Assembly (NCBI RefSeq): GCF_049674955.1
Contig: NZ_CP187232.1
Span: 8,308,001-8,372,000 of the forward strand
DNA length: 64,000 nt
Direction of reading: 5' to 3'
Origin: Sphaerisporangium viridialbum
Lineage (GTDB): Bacteria; Actinomycetota; Actinomycetes; Streptosporangiales; Streptosporangiaceae
Positions 50,772 through 59,660 of this stretch are shown here, piece after piece. A program made the translations under genes and the position numbers. Numbering within the stretch: position 1 is the first letter of the stretch; the number at the start of each line of letters is the position of its first letter. Under the pieces are notes generated by a model, which ran no database searches, had not been told where the DNA came from, and saw nothing but the letters and a program-made list of their open reading frames with translations.

Positions 50772-52210
50772 GACGTGACGGGAATCCTCGTGTCGTCGAC
50801 GGTGAGGCGCGCCGCGGTCCGCTCCGCGGTGCCCTTCGCCCATCTGCCCGTGGTGATGATACCCAGCAGGAGCACGATCGCCCCGTATCCGGCGACGATC
50901 CACCAGCCCGCCAGGCTGGCCCCGGTGAATCCCTCCCGCAGGGTTCCCGTCATGCCGAACGCCAGCACCGACCCGGCGACGGCCACGCCGAGCGACTGGC
51001 CGACCTGGCGGCTGGTCGAGGCGACCGCCGCCGCGACCCCGGCCTGCGTCACGGGCATGCCCGACACGGCGGTGTTGGTCACGGGCGCGTTGACCATGGC
51101 GAACCCGAAGCCGAAGACCGTGTAGGCGGCGAGCAGCCAGGGAATCGGCGTGGTCGCGGTCAGCCGGGTCAGCATCAGGCCGCTGGCGGTGATGGCGATG
51201 CCCGCCATGATCAGCGAGGGCCGTGAGCCACGCTCCCCGACCAGCCTGCCGGACAGCGGGGCGAACACCACCGCCATCGCCGCGATCGGCAGCGTGCACA
51301 GCCCCGCGTGGAACGGCGACAGCTCCCGCACGTCCTGCAGGTAGAGCGTGTTGAGGAACAGGAACGCGCCGAACCCCGAGAACGCGCTCACCGCGATGAC
51401 CGACGCCCCGGAGAAGGGGACGCTGCGGAAGAAGCGCAGCTCGATCAGGGGTTCCGGGCGGCGCAGCTCGTACACGATCAGGGCGGCCAGCGCGGCCACG
51501 GCGGCGACGGAGCACGCGATGATCACCGGAGCGCCCCAGCCCTTGCTCGGCACCTCGATGATCGCGTAGGTGAGCGAGGCCAGCATCACGACGACCAGCA
51601 CCTGTCCCACGGGGTCGATCCTGCGGGGACGCGGCGACCGCGACTCCGGGACGAACAGGGCGGTGAGCAGCAGGGCCACCACCGCCACCGGCACGTTGAT
51701 CCAGAAGATCGACCGCCAGCCGGTCGAGTCGGCGAGCGCGCCGCCGACGACCGGGCCGAGCGCCATGCTGATCCCGACCACTCCTCCCCACACGCCGATC
51801 GCCCGGGCGCGTTCCTTCGGCTCGGTGAAGGTGTTCGTGATGATCGACATGGCGACCGGGTTGAGCATCGAGCCGCCGATCGCCTGGAGGACCCGGAAGG
51901 CCACCAGCCAGCCGAGGCTCGGCGCGAGGCCGCAGAGCAGCGAGCCCGCCGCGAACACCACCAGGCCGAGCTGGAATGTCCTGCGGCGCCCGACGCGGTC
52001 GGCCGTCGAGCCGGACAGCAACAGGAGGCTCGCCAGCACGAGGGTGTAGGCGTCGATGGTCCACTGCATCCCCGACACCGGCGCGTGCAGGTCGCGCTCG
52101 ATCGACGGGAGGGCGACGTTCACGATGGTGTTGTCGAGCCCGACGATGAGCAGGCTCATGCAGCAGATCAGCAGGACGAGCATGCGCCTGCGGCGGCCGA
52201 GCTCGGTCAC
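50768..52210 (-). CDS. MFS multidrug transporter (DHA2, 14 helices)
   Basis: 480 aa. EmrB/QacA-type drug:H+ antiporter: the first helix has the DHA2 motif VGLDNTIVNVALPSIERDL, motif A GSTADRVGRRRT and the motif C-like GPVVGGALADSTGWRSIFWIN. The start is GTG 52210, with GGAGGG upstream; a longer frame reads through the operator. Export of a toxic small molecule is likely; substrate unknown. Transcribed with its MarR regulator. Confidence 0.92.
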   Translation of the reverse strand: MTELGRRRRMLVLLICCMSLLIVGLDNTIVNVALPSIERDLHAPVSGMQWTIDAYTLVLASLLLLSGSTADRVGRRRTFQLGLVVFAAGSLLCGLAPSLGWLVAFRVLQAIGGSMLNPVAMSIITNTFTEPKERARAIGVWGGVVGISMALGPVVGGALADSTGWRSIFWINVPVAVVALLLTALFVPESRSPRPRRIDPVGQVLVVVMLASLTYAIIEVPSKGWGAPVIIACSVAAVAALAALIVYELRRPEPLIELRFFRSVPFSGASVIAVSAFSGFGAFLFLNTLYLQDVRELSPFHAGLCTLPIAAMAVVFAPLSGRLVGERGSRPSLIMAGIAITASGLMLTRLTATTPIPWLLAAYTVFGFGFAMVNAPVTNTAVSGMPVTQAGVAAAVASTSRQVGQSLGVAVAGSVLAFGMTGTLREGFTGASLAGWWIVAGYGAIVLLLGIITTGRWAKGTAERTAARLTVDDTRIPVTS

Positions 52211-52223
52211 GTCCCTCCAAGAG

Positions 52224-52248
52224 GTTGTAGGCGTACAACGGTTATAAC
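52224..52248. promoter_or_regulatory. MarR-type operator upstream of the MFS gene
   Basis: GTTGTA-GGCG-TACAAC (52224-52239) is a perfect 6-bp dyad; GTTATAAC (52241-52248) is a second perfect palindrome beside it. They overlap the likely promoter of the MFS-MarR unit and are A/T-rich, as is usual for MarR sites. GTACAAC occurs once more at 52250-52256. Confidence 0.65.
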
Positions 52249-52256
52249 AGTACAAC

Positions 52257-52559
52257 CAATGCCGCCAATAGCCTGATTTATGCCTATGACCTGCGGATAT
52301 ATGGCTGATGTCCGGGGAAGAACCATTGTCGTGGGGGCGTGCGATGGCCGGTTACCCGCGACGGATCCCGCTCTGGGGCCGTTGAAGGGTGCCGCGCAGC
52401 GCGTTCGGGCCGGGCTCCGCCGTCGCCGCGCTCAGGGGGACAGCGGCCGGTCACGCGATGCCGCGGCCGGGGTCGTACGGCTGCCGTCAGCGCGGCCCTC
52501 GCGGCTGTCCCCCACTCGCTCGGCGGCACCTCCCGCGACGGTGCGGAAGAGGGAGGACC
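52257..52559. other. Region between MFS and formaldehyde dehydrogenase genes
   Basis: About 300 nt without a convincing gene. The dehydrogenase promoter is expected here. Frames that cross it into the dehydrogenase gene are rejected because the proper start has its own ribosome site. Confidence 0.45.
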
Positions 52560-53783
52560 ATGCCCGGTAACAAGGCGGTCGCTTATCGGGGCCCCGGCAG
52601 GGTCGAGGTCGAGGACATCGGCTACCCCGAGTTCGAGCTCAAGGACGGGCCGGGGGTGAACCCCGCCAACGTCGGCCGCAAGGTCCCCCACGGAGCCATC
52701 GTCAAGGCCGTCGCCACGAACATCTGCGGCAGCGACCAGCACATGGTGCGAGGGCGCACCACCGCCCCCAAAGGGCTCATCCTGGGCCACGAGATCACCG
52801 GTGAGGTCGTGGAGCTGGGCCCCGACGTGGAGTTCGTCAAGGTGGGCGACCTGGTGTCGGTCCCGTTCAACATCTCCTGCGGCCGGTGCCGGAACTGCAA
52901 GGAGGGCAAGACCGGCATCTGCGAGAACGTCAACCCCGACCGGCCGGGTTCGGCGTACGGGTACGTGGACATGGGCGGATGGGTCGGCGGGCAGGCGGAG
53001 TACGTGCTCGTGCCGTACGCGGACTGGAACCTGCTGAAGTTCCCCGACAAGGACCAGGCGATGGAGAAGATCCTCGACCTGGCCATGCTGGCGGACATCT
53101 TCCCCACCGGCTTCCACGGGTGCGTGACCGCGGGGGTGGGGGCGGGATCGACGGTCTACATCGCGGGCGCCGGCCCGGTGGGGCTGGCGGCGGGCGCGTC
53201 GGCGTTCCTGCTGGGGGCGGCCGTGGTGATCGTCGGCGACCTGAACCAGGATCGCCTGGCGCAGGCCCGCAGCTTCGGCTGCGAGACCGTCGACGTGTCC
53301 AAGGGCGATCCGGGGGATCAGATCGAGCAGATCCTGGGCGTCCCCGAGGTGGACTGCTCCGTCGACGCGGTGGGCTTCGAGGCGCGCGGCCACGGCAGGG
53401 AGGCGCGGACCGAGCGGCCCGCCACCGTGCTCAACTCCCTGATGGAGATCACCCGGGCCGGCGGCGCGATCGGCATCCCTGGCCTGTACGTCACCGGCGA
53501 CCCGGGCGCGGCCGACGAGGCCGCCAAGGAGGGCTCGCTGTCGATCAGGCTGGGGCTCGGCTGGGCCAGGTCGCACGCCTTCTTCACCGGCCAGTGCCCC
53601 GTCATGCGCTACAACCGGCAGCTCATGATGGCGATCCTCCACGACCGGGTGCAGATAGCCAAGGCGGTCAACGCGACGCCGATCCCGCTCGACCAGGCCG
53701 CCAGGGGCTACGAGGACTTCGACAAGGGCGCGGCGTGCAAGTTCGTCCTTGACCCGCACGGGTTGCTTCACTCGCGCACGTAG
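52560..53783 (+). CDS. fdhA: Glutathione-independent formaldehyde dehydrogenase (zinc, NAD)
   Basis: 407 aa, medium-chain zinc alcohol dehydrogenase. Catalytic zinc region NICGSDQHMVRGRTT with GLILGHEITGEV; structural zinc Cys set SCGRCRNCKEGKTGICENV; NAD site VYIAGAGPVGLAAGASAF. The N-terminus (GNKAVAYRGPGRVEVEDI) and long insertions match the formaldehyde-dismutase/FdhA branch with tightly bound NAD. It oxidises formaldehyde to formate without a thiol. ATG 52560 follows GGGAGGA. Two hairpins follow it. Confidence 0.9.
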   Translation: MPGNKAVAYRGPGRVEVEDIGYPEFELKDGPGVNPANVGRKVPHGAIVKAVATNICGSDQHMVRGRTTAPKGLILGHEITGEVVELGPDVEFVKVGDLVSVPFNISCGRCRNCKEGKTGICENVNPDRPGSAYGYVDMGGWVGGQAEYVLVPYADWNLLKFPDKDQAMEKILDLAMLADIFPTGFHGCVTAGVGAGSTVYIAGAGPVGLAAGASAFLLGAAVVIVGDLNQDRLAQARSFGCETVDVSKGDPGDQIEQILGVPEVDCSVDAVGFEARGHGREARTERPATVLNSLMEITRAGGAIGIPGLYVTGDPGAADEAAKEGSLSIRLGLGWARSHAFFTGQCPVMRYNRQLMMAILHDRVQIAKAVNATPIPLDQAARGYEDFDKGAACKFVLDPHGLLHSRT

Positions 53784-53800
53784 AGGGCGTACATGCGAGT

Positions 53801-53845
53801 CGTGGCCCTGTCCGGGGGGACCCCCTCCGGGACAGGACCACGACG
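53801..53845. terminator. Hairpin after formaldehyde dehydrogenase gene
   Basis: CGTGG...CCACG ends and an inner CCTGTCC/GGACAGG pairing enclose GGGGG/CCCCC; there are a few bulges, but the structure is long and G+C-rich, 18 nt after the stop. Confidence 0.6.
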
Positions 53846-53860
53846 GTGGTTGGTGACGGA

Positions 53861-53894
53861 CCCCGCCACTGGCTGTCAGTGAGCCGTGGCGGGG
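53861..53894. terminator. Hairpin between convergent fdhA and GH6 genes
   Basis: CCCCGCCAC pairs with GTGGCGGGG (53861-53869 with 53886-53894), extended inside by GGCT/AGCC with one bulged T. It lies 17 nt past the GH6 stop on the minus strand and can serve both genes. Confidence 0.65.
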
Positions 53895-53910
53895 CCCGCG
53901 GTCTGGCGGG

Positions 53911-56229
53911 TCAGAGCGCCGGGTAGGCGTTCTGCAGGAGCTGGCGGAACTGCGCCGAGAACCACGCGCCGGAGATCGGAGCGTTCGGCAGAGCGCCGGT
54001 CGCGTTGTTGCCGTTACGGTCGTTGCCGGTGTAGGTGGGGTCGCACATCCGGTCGAAGCCCTTGCCCTCGTCGTTCGGGATGGCCGAGCTGGAGCCGTCG
54101 GACTCGCCCGGAGGCTTGATCCAGACGTAGGCGTCGAGGCCGGTGGCGGGGTTCGCCTTCGGACGCTCGCCGAGACCGGCGCCGCTCTGGTTGCACCAGT
54201 TGCCGGCGTGGATCCGCCGGTCGACGCGGGACTGGTCCACGAAGGTGTTGACGTCGGTCGACGTGCTCGGGCCCGCGGGCCGGGCCGACCCGCCCCAGCC
54301 GTTGCGGGAGGTGTCGATCAGCATGCCGATGGTCGACGGGAATCCCTCGGTGATGAGCCGCTGGCGGAACGCCTGGGCGTAGGTCAGCTCGTCGACGTAG
54401 AAGTTCCAGTCGACCCAGCGGGACTGGCGCACCGACTGGCCGCCCGGGGTGGAGTTGATGGTGAAGTTGGGCTCGGTCAGCGCGGAGTAGTTGGCGGTGT
54501 TGGTGATGAAGCCGTCGACGCTGGACATGCCCGCGGTGGTGCCGCGCGCGGTGCTGGCGAAGAGCTGGGCCGACGGGCCGAAGTTGGTGTCCCAGCCGAG
54601 CCAGCCGTGGTGCCCCGCGTCGATGTAGGTGTACACGTTCGAGATCGCGTGCAGCTTGTTCAGGGCGTACTGCACACCCTGGACGTAGGCGCCGGACGAC
54701 TGCGCCTCGGCGCAGGCGGCGATGTTGGTGTTGGTGATCAGGTTCGGCAGCGAGTCGATCTCGATGATGGATACGATGCGCAGCGCCGAGTACTTGGGGT
54801 CGGCCATGATCGCGGCGATCGGGTCGATGTACTCGGTCTTGTAGCGGTTGAGGCCGTTCTGCGCGATCTTGAGCTCGCCGTTGGAGGCCAGGGCGGAGCA
54901 GTCGCGGTTCGGCAGGTTGTAGATGACGAACTGGATGGTCAGCGGGGCGCTGCCGTTGGCGGCGTCCTGCGCGACGGCCGCGTCGAGGTGCGCGCGCAGG
55001 CCCTTGGCGCTCGCGCTGCCGGCGATGGCGGCGATGCGGTCCAGCCACACGCCCGTCGAGATGTTGGCGACGGCGGAGCCGCCCGGCTCGGCGGCGGCCT
55101 TGGTGGACCAGTCGCTGTTCACGTAGCCGGTTGCGCCGGCGTAGGGGTTGTCGACGTGCGTGCCCGGGTTGCCGCCGCCGGTCTGCACGGAAGCGGTGAC
55201 CGTGACCGAGGTGAGGCCCGAGGAGGCGACCGTGATGGCGCGGGTGCCGTTGGCGCTGCTGGCGTTCGCCGCGGCCGACAGCGTCACGTTCTGCGCGGTG
55301 TTCCAGTTGGCGGAGGTGAAGGTCAGGCTCGCCCCGCCCGTCACCGTGATGCCGGAGTTACCGGTACCGGCGGTCGAGGTCACCGTCACGTTGCTCGTCG
55401 GCTGCGCCGCCAGCTTCACGGCGTAGGTCGCCGTGCTGCCCGCCGTGACGGTCACCGCGGTCGGGCTGACCACCAGGGACTGGGTCGTGCCGCCGCCGCC
55501 CTGAACGGACGCGGTCACCGCGACCGAGGCGAGGCCGGAGGAGGCCACGGTGATGGCCCGGGTGCCGTTGGCGCTGCTGGCGTTCGCCGCGGCCGACAGC
55601 GTCACGTTCTGCGCGGTGTTCCAGTTGGCGGAGGTGAAGGTCAGGCTCGCCCCGCCCGTCACCGTGATGCCGGAGTTACCCGTGCCGGCGGTCGAGGTCA
55701 CCGTCACGTTGCTCGTCGGCTGCGCCGCCAGCTTCACGGCGTAGGTCGCCGTGCTGCCCGCCGTGACGGTCACCGCGGTGGGGCTGACCACCAGGGACTG
55801 GGTCGTGCCGCCGCCGTTGCAGGTCACGCCGTTGATCGCAAAGCTGGTCGGGTTGGTGTTGGTGCCACTGAAGGTGCCGTTGAACCCGATGGTCCACGAG
55901 GCTCCGGTCGCCTGGCTCCCGTTGTACGAGAGGCTCTTCGCGGTGACGTTCGCCCCGGACTGCGACCAGTCGGCGGTCCAGCCCTGGGTCACCTGCTGGC
56001 TGCCCGGGAAGGTGAAGGTCAGCGTCCAGTTGGTCAGGGGGTCGCCCAGGTTCTTGATCGTGACGTTTCCGCCGAACCCGTTGCCGCCTTCCCAGGCCTT
56101 CTCATACGTGACCTGGCAGGCGACCGCGGCGCTGGCCGAAGTCGGGCTGACAACGAGCCCGATGGCGGTGAGCAGCAATGCTGCCACCGCCGTCACCGCT
56201 CTGCGCCAGGAACTCTTGTGGGGTCCCAT
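53911..56229 (-). CDS. Secreted GH6 cellobiohydrolase with CBM2 and two beta modules
   Basis: 772 aa: signal (1-34), CBM2 (~35-140), two near-identical ~106-residue beta modules (about 140-352), a short Gly-Pro linker and a C-terminal GH6 domain. GH6 motifs: FVIYNLPNRDCSALAS, RIVSIIEIDSLPNLITN, YTYIDAGHHGWLGWDTNFGP and the C-terminal DAYVWIKPPGESDG, with loops of an exo-acting enzyme. It should release cellobiose from cellulose ends outside the cell. ATG 56229 is chosen at the signal peptide. A perfect CebR-type box lies 85 nt upstream. Confidence 0.93.
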   Translation of the reverse strand: MGPHKSSWRRAVTAVAALLLTAIGLVVSPTSASAAVACQVTYEKAWEGGNGFGGNVTIKNLGDPLTNWTLTFTFPGSQQVTQGWTADWSQSGANVTAKSLSYNGSQATGASWTIGFNGTFSGTNTNPTSFAINGVTCNGGGTTQSLVVSPTAVTVTAGSTATYAVKLAAQPTSNVTVTSTAGTGNSGITVTGGASLTFTSANWNTAQNVTLSAAANASSANGTRAITVASSGLASVAVTASVQGGGGTTQSLVVSPTAVTVTAGSTATYAVKLAAQPTSNVTVTSTAGTGNSGITVTGGASLTFTSANWNTAQNVTLSAAANASSANGTRAITVASSGLTSVTVTASVQTGGGNPGTHVDNPYAGATGYVNSDWSTKAAAEPGGSAVANISTGVWLDRIAAIAGSASAKGLRAHLDAAVAQDAANGSAPLTIQFVIYNLPNRDCSALASNGELKIAQNGLNRYKTEYIDPIAAIMADPKYSALRIVSIIEIDSLPNLITNTNIAACAEAQSSGAYVQGVQYALNKLHAISNVYTYIDAGHHGWLGWDTNFGPSAQLFASTARGTTAGMSSVDGFITNTANYSALTEPNFTINSTPGGQSVRQSRWVDWNFYVDELTYAQAFRQRLITEGFPSTIGMLIDTSRNGWGGSARPAGPSTSTDVNTFVDQSRVDRRIHAGNWCNQSGAGLGERPKANPATGLDAYVWIKPPGESDGSSSAIPNDEGKGFDRMCDPTYTGNDRNGNNATGALPNAPISGAWFSAQFRQLLQNAYPAL
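55187..55812 (-). repeat. Two tandem ~318-nt modules inside the GH6 gene
   Basis: Period 318 nt (106 residues). Each copy encodes TQSLVVSPTAVTVTAGSTAT, then GNSGITVTGGASLTFTSANW and ASSANGTRAITVASSGL. Copies differ at only a few bases, so they duplicated recently or are being homogenised. The fold is probably an Ig/Calx-beta-like spacer between CBM2 and catalytic domain. Confidence 0.88.
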
Positions 56230-56313
56230 TGTCTGTTCGTCTCCCTTATGAAACTTGATGGGTCCGCCGCCTTCTTGAGACGGCCAAGCAGCGCCCAGCT
56301 CGACATGCGGCGG

Positions 56314-56327
56314 TGGGAGCGCTCCCA
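56314..56327. promoter_or_regulatory. CebR box (cellobiose-responsive operator)
   Basis: TGGGAGCGCTCCCA, a perfect 14-bp palindrome identical to the operator of CebR, the LacI-type cellobiose repressor of actinomycetes. Position: 85 nt upstream of the GH6 start. Cellobiose would induce the gene. The other bases of 56230-56605 show no gene. Confidence 0.93.
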
Positions 56328-56605
56328 TGGTGTGGTTGTTTCGGGAGGATGTACAGCAGATTGCGCGCGGCCACCGCCGCACGGCAAGCCCTCGCCCGCC
56401 GCGCGGCACCCGGCCCCCCGTTGGCCTTGGCAAACGCGCCGGGCCGACCTGTGGATCGCCGCGCAGTCCAATGAAACATTCATCTGGAAGGCCCGGGGCG
56501 TGGGCGAGATCCCACCGGCGCCGTCGCGCCCGGGGCGGCCAGGGACGAGACTGGTCGGTGCCGCGCACGGCGGCAGCGGTGACAGGCTGAGGCTGCGGAG
56601 GCAGG

Positions 56606-57829
56606 ATGACGACGGCCCGCGTAGAACCGCCCACGACGGCCGGGCCGGCCCGGCGGCCGGAGCTGGACGCGATCCGCGCCCTGGTGGTGGTCGGGCTGGT
56701 GTTCTTCCACACGGCGCTGGTGTTCGACGCGAGCGACGACTACTACGTGAAGAACGCCGAGACCACCCACGCGACCATGATCGCCACCGGGCTCGGCGTG
56801 GTGTGGGCGATGCCGATGCTGTTCCTCATCGCCGGCCTCGGCTCGTGGCACTCGCTGCGCCGGCGCGGCGCCGCGGGGTTCGCCGCCGAGCGGCTGCGGC
56901 GGCTCGGCGTGCCGCTGGTGTTCGCGACGCTCACGATCATCCCGGTTCCGCAGTGGCTGCGGCTGCGCGCCGACCCCGGCTACCACGAGTCGTACCTGCG
57001 GTTCCTGCCGAGGTTCTTCCAGGTGCGCCTGGATCCCACCGAGCTCCCCTTCGTCCTCCAGGGCAGGTACTTCGAGGTCGGCCACCTGTGGTTCGTGGTG
57101 CTGCTGCTGGCGTTCTCGCTCCTGCTGGCCCCGCTCGTCCGCTGGTCTCCCCACGACCTGGCCGGGCGGATCCGTGACCGGACGGCCAGGGCCGTAGGAA
57201 GGCGGGGCGTGGTGCTGCTCGCGGCCGTCCCCGTCGCGGTGGTCAGCGCCCTGCTCGGCCTTGAGCAGGCGTACGCCGCGTGGAGCCGCTGGGCGTACCT
57301 GCTGTTCTTCCTGTACGGGTTCGTGCTCGCCGCCGACGAGCGGTTCCGGGCCGCGATGCGCCGCGACGCCCGACTGGCCGCCGCGCTGGGCGTGGTGCTG
57401 TTCCTGGCGGGCCTGCCGGTGTTCCTCACCGCGGGCGACGCCACGGGCGGCAACCCCCTCACCGACATGAACGCGCTCGCCATCGGCGCCCGCGCGGTGT
57501 ACGGCGCGACGGGGTGGTGCTGGCTGGTGGCGATCCTCGGGCTACTCGACCGCCGCCGCCCGGCGCCCGCGGCCGTACAGGCCCCGCGGGAGAGCCTCGG
57601 CCGGCGGCTGTACGGCTACCTGGCCACCGCCGTGCTGCCGCTGTACATCCTGCACCAGCCGATCCTCGTCGCCGTCGCGTACGGCGTGGTCGGCCTGCCC
57701 GCGCCGATCGCGGTCAAGTACGCCGTGATCGTGGTGGCCACGCTCGGCCTGACGCTCGCCGCGTACGACCTGCTGGTACGGCGCACGCGGGTGACCAGGT
57801 TCCTGTTCGGGATGCGCGCGCAGGCGTGA
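56606..57829 (+). CDS. Acyltransferase-3 family membrane protein
   Basis: 407 aa, about ten hydrophobic helices. The family motif near the N-terminus reads ELDAIRALVVVGLVFFHTALVF, with the essential His in FFHTA; later FEVGHLWFVVLLLAFSLLLAP and the last helices LYILHQPILVAVAYGVVGLP match the OpgC-like subgroup. It probably moves an acyl group across the membrane onto a glycan or lipid; target unknown. ATG 56606 has GGAGG upstream. Confidence 0.88.
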   Translation: MTTARVEPPTTAGPARRPELDAIRALVVVGLVFFHTALVFDASDDYYVKNAETTHATMIATGLGVVWAMPMLFLIAGLGSWHSLRRRGAAGFAAERLRRLGVPLVFATLTIIPVPQWLRLRADPGYHESYLRFLPRFFQVRLDPTELPFVLQGRYFEVGHLWFVVLLLAFSLLLAPLVRWSPHDLAGRIRDRTARAVGRRGVVLLAAVPVAVVSALLGLEQAYAAWSRWAYLLFFLYGFVLAADERFRAAMRRDARLAAALGVVLFLAGLPVFLTAGDATGGNPLTDMNALAIGARAVYGATGWCWLVAILGLLDRRRPAPAAVQAPRESLGRRLYGYLATAVLPLYILHQPILVAVAYGVVGLPAPIAVKYAVIVVATLGLTLAAYDLLVRRTRVTRFLFGMRAQA

Positions 57830-57873
57830 AACGTGCCCGCCCGTGCCTCGCGGCGCGGACGGGCACGCGCGCG

Positions 57874-58761
57874 TTACGGGGTGAGGTTGGTCAGGCGCAC
57901 CTTGACGAGGGTGGTGACGGCCGGGCCGGCCTCCCAGCTGCCGTCGAGCGCGGTGATGGTGACGTTGCCCGCGTCGAGCAGGGTGCGGTCGGCGTCGGTG
58001 ACGGGGTCCGGGCCGGTCGCCGGCAGGGGCAGGATCCGGTAGCACGTGGCGCAGACGTCGGGGGCGGGCGCGTAGTTGGTCGAGACGGGCAGCGACGTGC
58101 CGAGCTTGGCGAACTTCACCTGGCCGTTCGGCGTGACCGGGTAGTTCACGTTCAGCGCGGTGTGGTCGGGGAGGATCTTGCCGTTGAACGACGAGGTCGC
58201 GGCGAGCTTGTTCACGACCTTGACCGCGAAGTCGATGGACTGCTGGGTGCTCGGGAACGAGTTCGAGGGGCCCCTGGCGGTGCTGAACGCGACGGCGGGG
58301 ACGCCGCCGGCGAGGGCGGTGACGGCCGCGCCGACCGTGCCGGAGTGGTTGACGAGCGCGGCGACGTTCTCGCCCGCGTTGGGCCCGGAGATGACCAGGT
58401 CGGGCGGGCTGCTCGCGAACAGGACGCGCACCCCGAAGGCGACGGCGTCACCCGGGGTGCCCGCGATGGACCAGATCCCCGGGGACCTCTCCACCGCCTC
58501 CAAGGTGCTGCCGAACTTGATGTTGAGCCCGGTGCCGACCGCGCTGGCGTCGGTGAGCGGGGCGACGATCGTCACCTGGTGCCCAGCGGCGATCAGGGCC
58601 TGGCGGAGGCTCTGCGTGGACGACGAACTGTAGCCGTCGTCGTTGGTGAGCAGGATCCGCAGCGAGTGCTGGTCCTTCGCCTGCGCGGGAGCGGCCGCTC
58701 CCACCAGGGAGGCGAGTAAGAGAAAGGGGATGAGGATACGTCTGAACACGATGGGTCTCAT
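57874..58761 (-). CDS. Secreted SurE-family 5'/3'-nucleotidase
   Basis: 295 aa. A signal peptide (IPFLLLASLVGAAAPAQAK) precedes a SurE fold: metal site LRILLTNDDGYSSSSTQSL, then IVAPLTDASAVGTGL and the DLVISGPNAGENV...HSGTVGAA loop. Cytoplasmic SurE is a housekeeping phosphatase; this exported form may scavenge nucleotides or phosphate outside the cell. Two Cys (VCATCY) in the extra C-terminal part may form a disulfide. Divergent from a TetR gene, which may control it. Confidence 0.87.
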   Translation of the reverse strand: MRPIVFRRILIPFLLLASLVGAAAPAQAKDQHSLRILLTNDDGYSSSSTQSLRQALIAAGHQVTIVAPLTDASAVGTGLNIKFGSTLEAVERSPGIWSIAGTPGDAVAFGVRVLFASSPPDLVISGPNAGENVAALVNHSGTVGAAVTALAGGVPAVAFSTARGPSNSFPSTQQSIDFAVKVVNKLAATSSFNGKILPDHTALNVNYPVTPNGQVKFAKLGTSLPVSTNYAPAPDVCATCYRILPLPATGPDPVTDADRTLLDAGNVTITALDGSWEAGPAVTTLVKVRLTNLTP

Positions 58762-58784
58762 TGGTGGCTCGCACCTTTGCCTGG

Positions 58785-58816
58785 ATACATCCATTACGTG
58801 ACAGTTTGGAATGTAT
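58785..58816. promoter_or_regulatory. Imperfect inverted repeat between surE-like and TetR genes
   Basis: ATACATCCA (58785-58793) and TGGAATGTAT (58807-58816) are inverted with one extra base. It spans the TetR start region in the 49-nt divergent gap. Candidate TetR operator. Confidence 0.35.
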
Positions 58817-59380
58817 ATGGACAGCAATGTCAAGGGAAGACCGCGTGACCCCAAGGTGAACATCCAGGTATCGCGGGCGGTGCCGGAATTGTTGCGCGAG
58901 ATCGGCTACCAGCAGATGACCGTCGAGGCGATCGCCCGCAGGGCCGGGGTGAGCAGGCCCGCCATCTACCGCCGCTGGCGGTCCAAGGCCGACATCGTGC
59001 TTCACGTGCTGTTCGAGCGCGCCGGGTCCGGCGGCTTTCCGTCCCCCACCGGCGACCTCCGCGCCGACCTTGGGACCTGGGTGCGCGCACTGCTGGCCAG
59101 GTTCGGACGTCCCGAGGTGGCCGCCGCCTACGTCGGCCTGATGGCGGACCTGCGGGACACGAGGGGGTTCTCCGTCGAGATGGTGTGGCCGGGACGCGAC
59201 CACCTGGCCGAGGCCCTCTCCATGGGCGGGGCCAGGCCCGAGGCCGACGCCGAGGTGCTCTTCGAGCTGCTCGCCGGCGCCATCCTCCTGCGCCTGGCGG
59301 GCGGCGGGCCGGTGGACGACGCGGCGTACCAGGAGCGGCTCACCGATCTGCTCTTCCACGCGGTGGCGGAGACACCGTAG
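58811..59380 (+). CDS. TetR-family transcriptional regulator
   Basis: 189 aa. HTH: QMTVEAIARRAGVSRPAIYR with RWRSKADIVLHVLFERAG; the C-terminal part is of the TetR_C type (EVLFELLAGAILLRLAGGGP). Start ATG 58811 or 58817; neither has a good ribosome site, so the message could be leaderless. Probably controls the divergent SurE-like gene and itself. The 3' end runs into a short tandem repeat. Confidence 0.88.
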   Translation: MYMDSNVKGRPRDPKVNIQVSRAVPELLREIGYQQMTVEAIARRAGVSRPAIYRRWRSKADIVLHVLFERAGSGGFPSPTGDLRADLGTWVRALLARFGRPEVAAAYVGLMADLRDTRGFSVEMVWPGRDHLAEALSMGGARPEADAEVLFELLAGAILLRLAGGGPVDDAAYQERLTDLLFHAVAETP

Positions 59381-59490
59381 AGCACGCGGCGGCTGAGGCC
59401 GCGTAGAGCGCATTGCGCGGAGACCGCGTAGAGCACGCGGCGCAGGGACCGCGTACAGCGCGCGGCGCGGGGACCGCGTAGGGGTACCGG
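59371..59490 (+). repeat. Five imperfect 25-26-nt tandem repeats
   Basis: The word CGTAG/CGTAC recurs at 59376, 59402, 59427, 59452 and 59477, each within an ACCGCGTAGAGC-like unit followed by a CGCGG-rich part. The first unit contains the TetR stop codon. No gene covers the rest. Confidence 0.7.
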
Positions 59491-59660
59491 CCGCGCACTC
59501 CGCGGCGCGGTGAGTCACACCTGCCCCACCTGCACCGATGGATCGCAAGCCATTCGACCCTCTGCCGCTGTGGCCTGTTCACATGCGGTTAAGCCGCTCT
59601 TGCCAGTGTGCCCTACGTAGCCGGAGCCAAGATCTCTCCGGCGGGATGGAAGGGCAAGAC

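Noticed and set aside
54208..57177. 989-codon plus-strand frame
   Set aside because: Antisense to the GH6 gene and its repeats, then out of frame with the acyltransferase gene.
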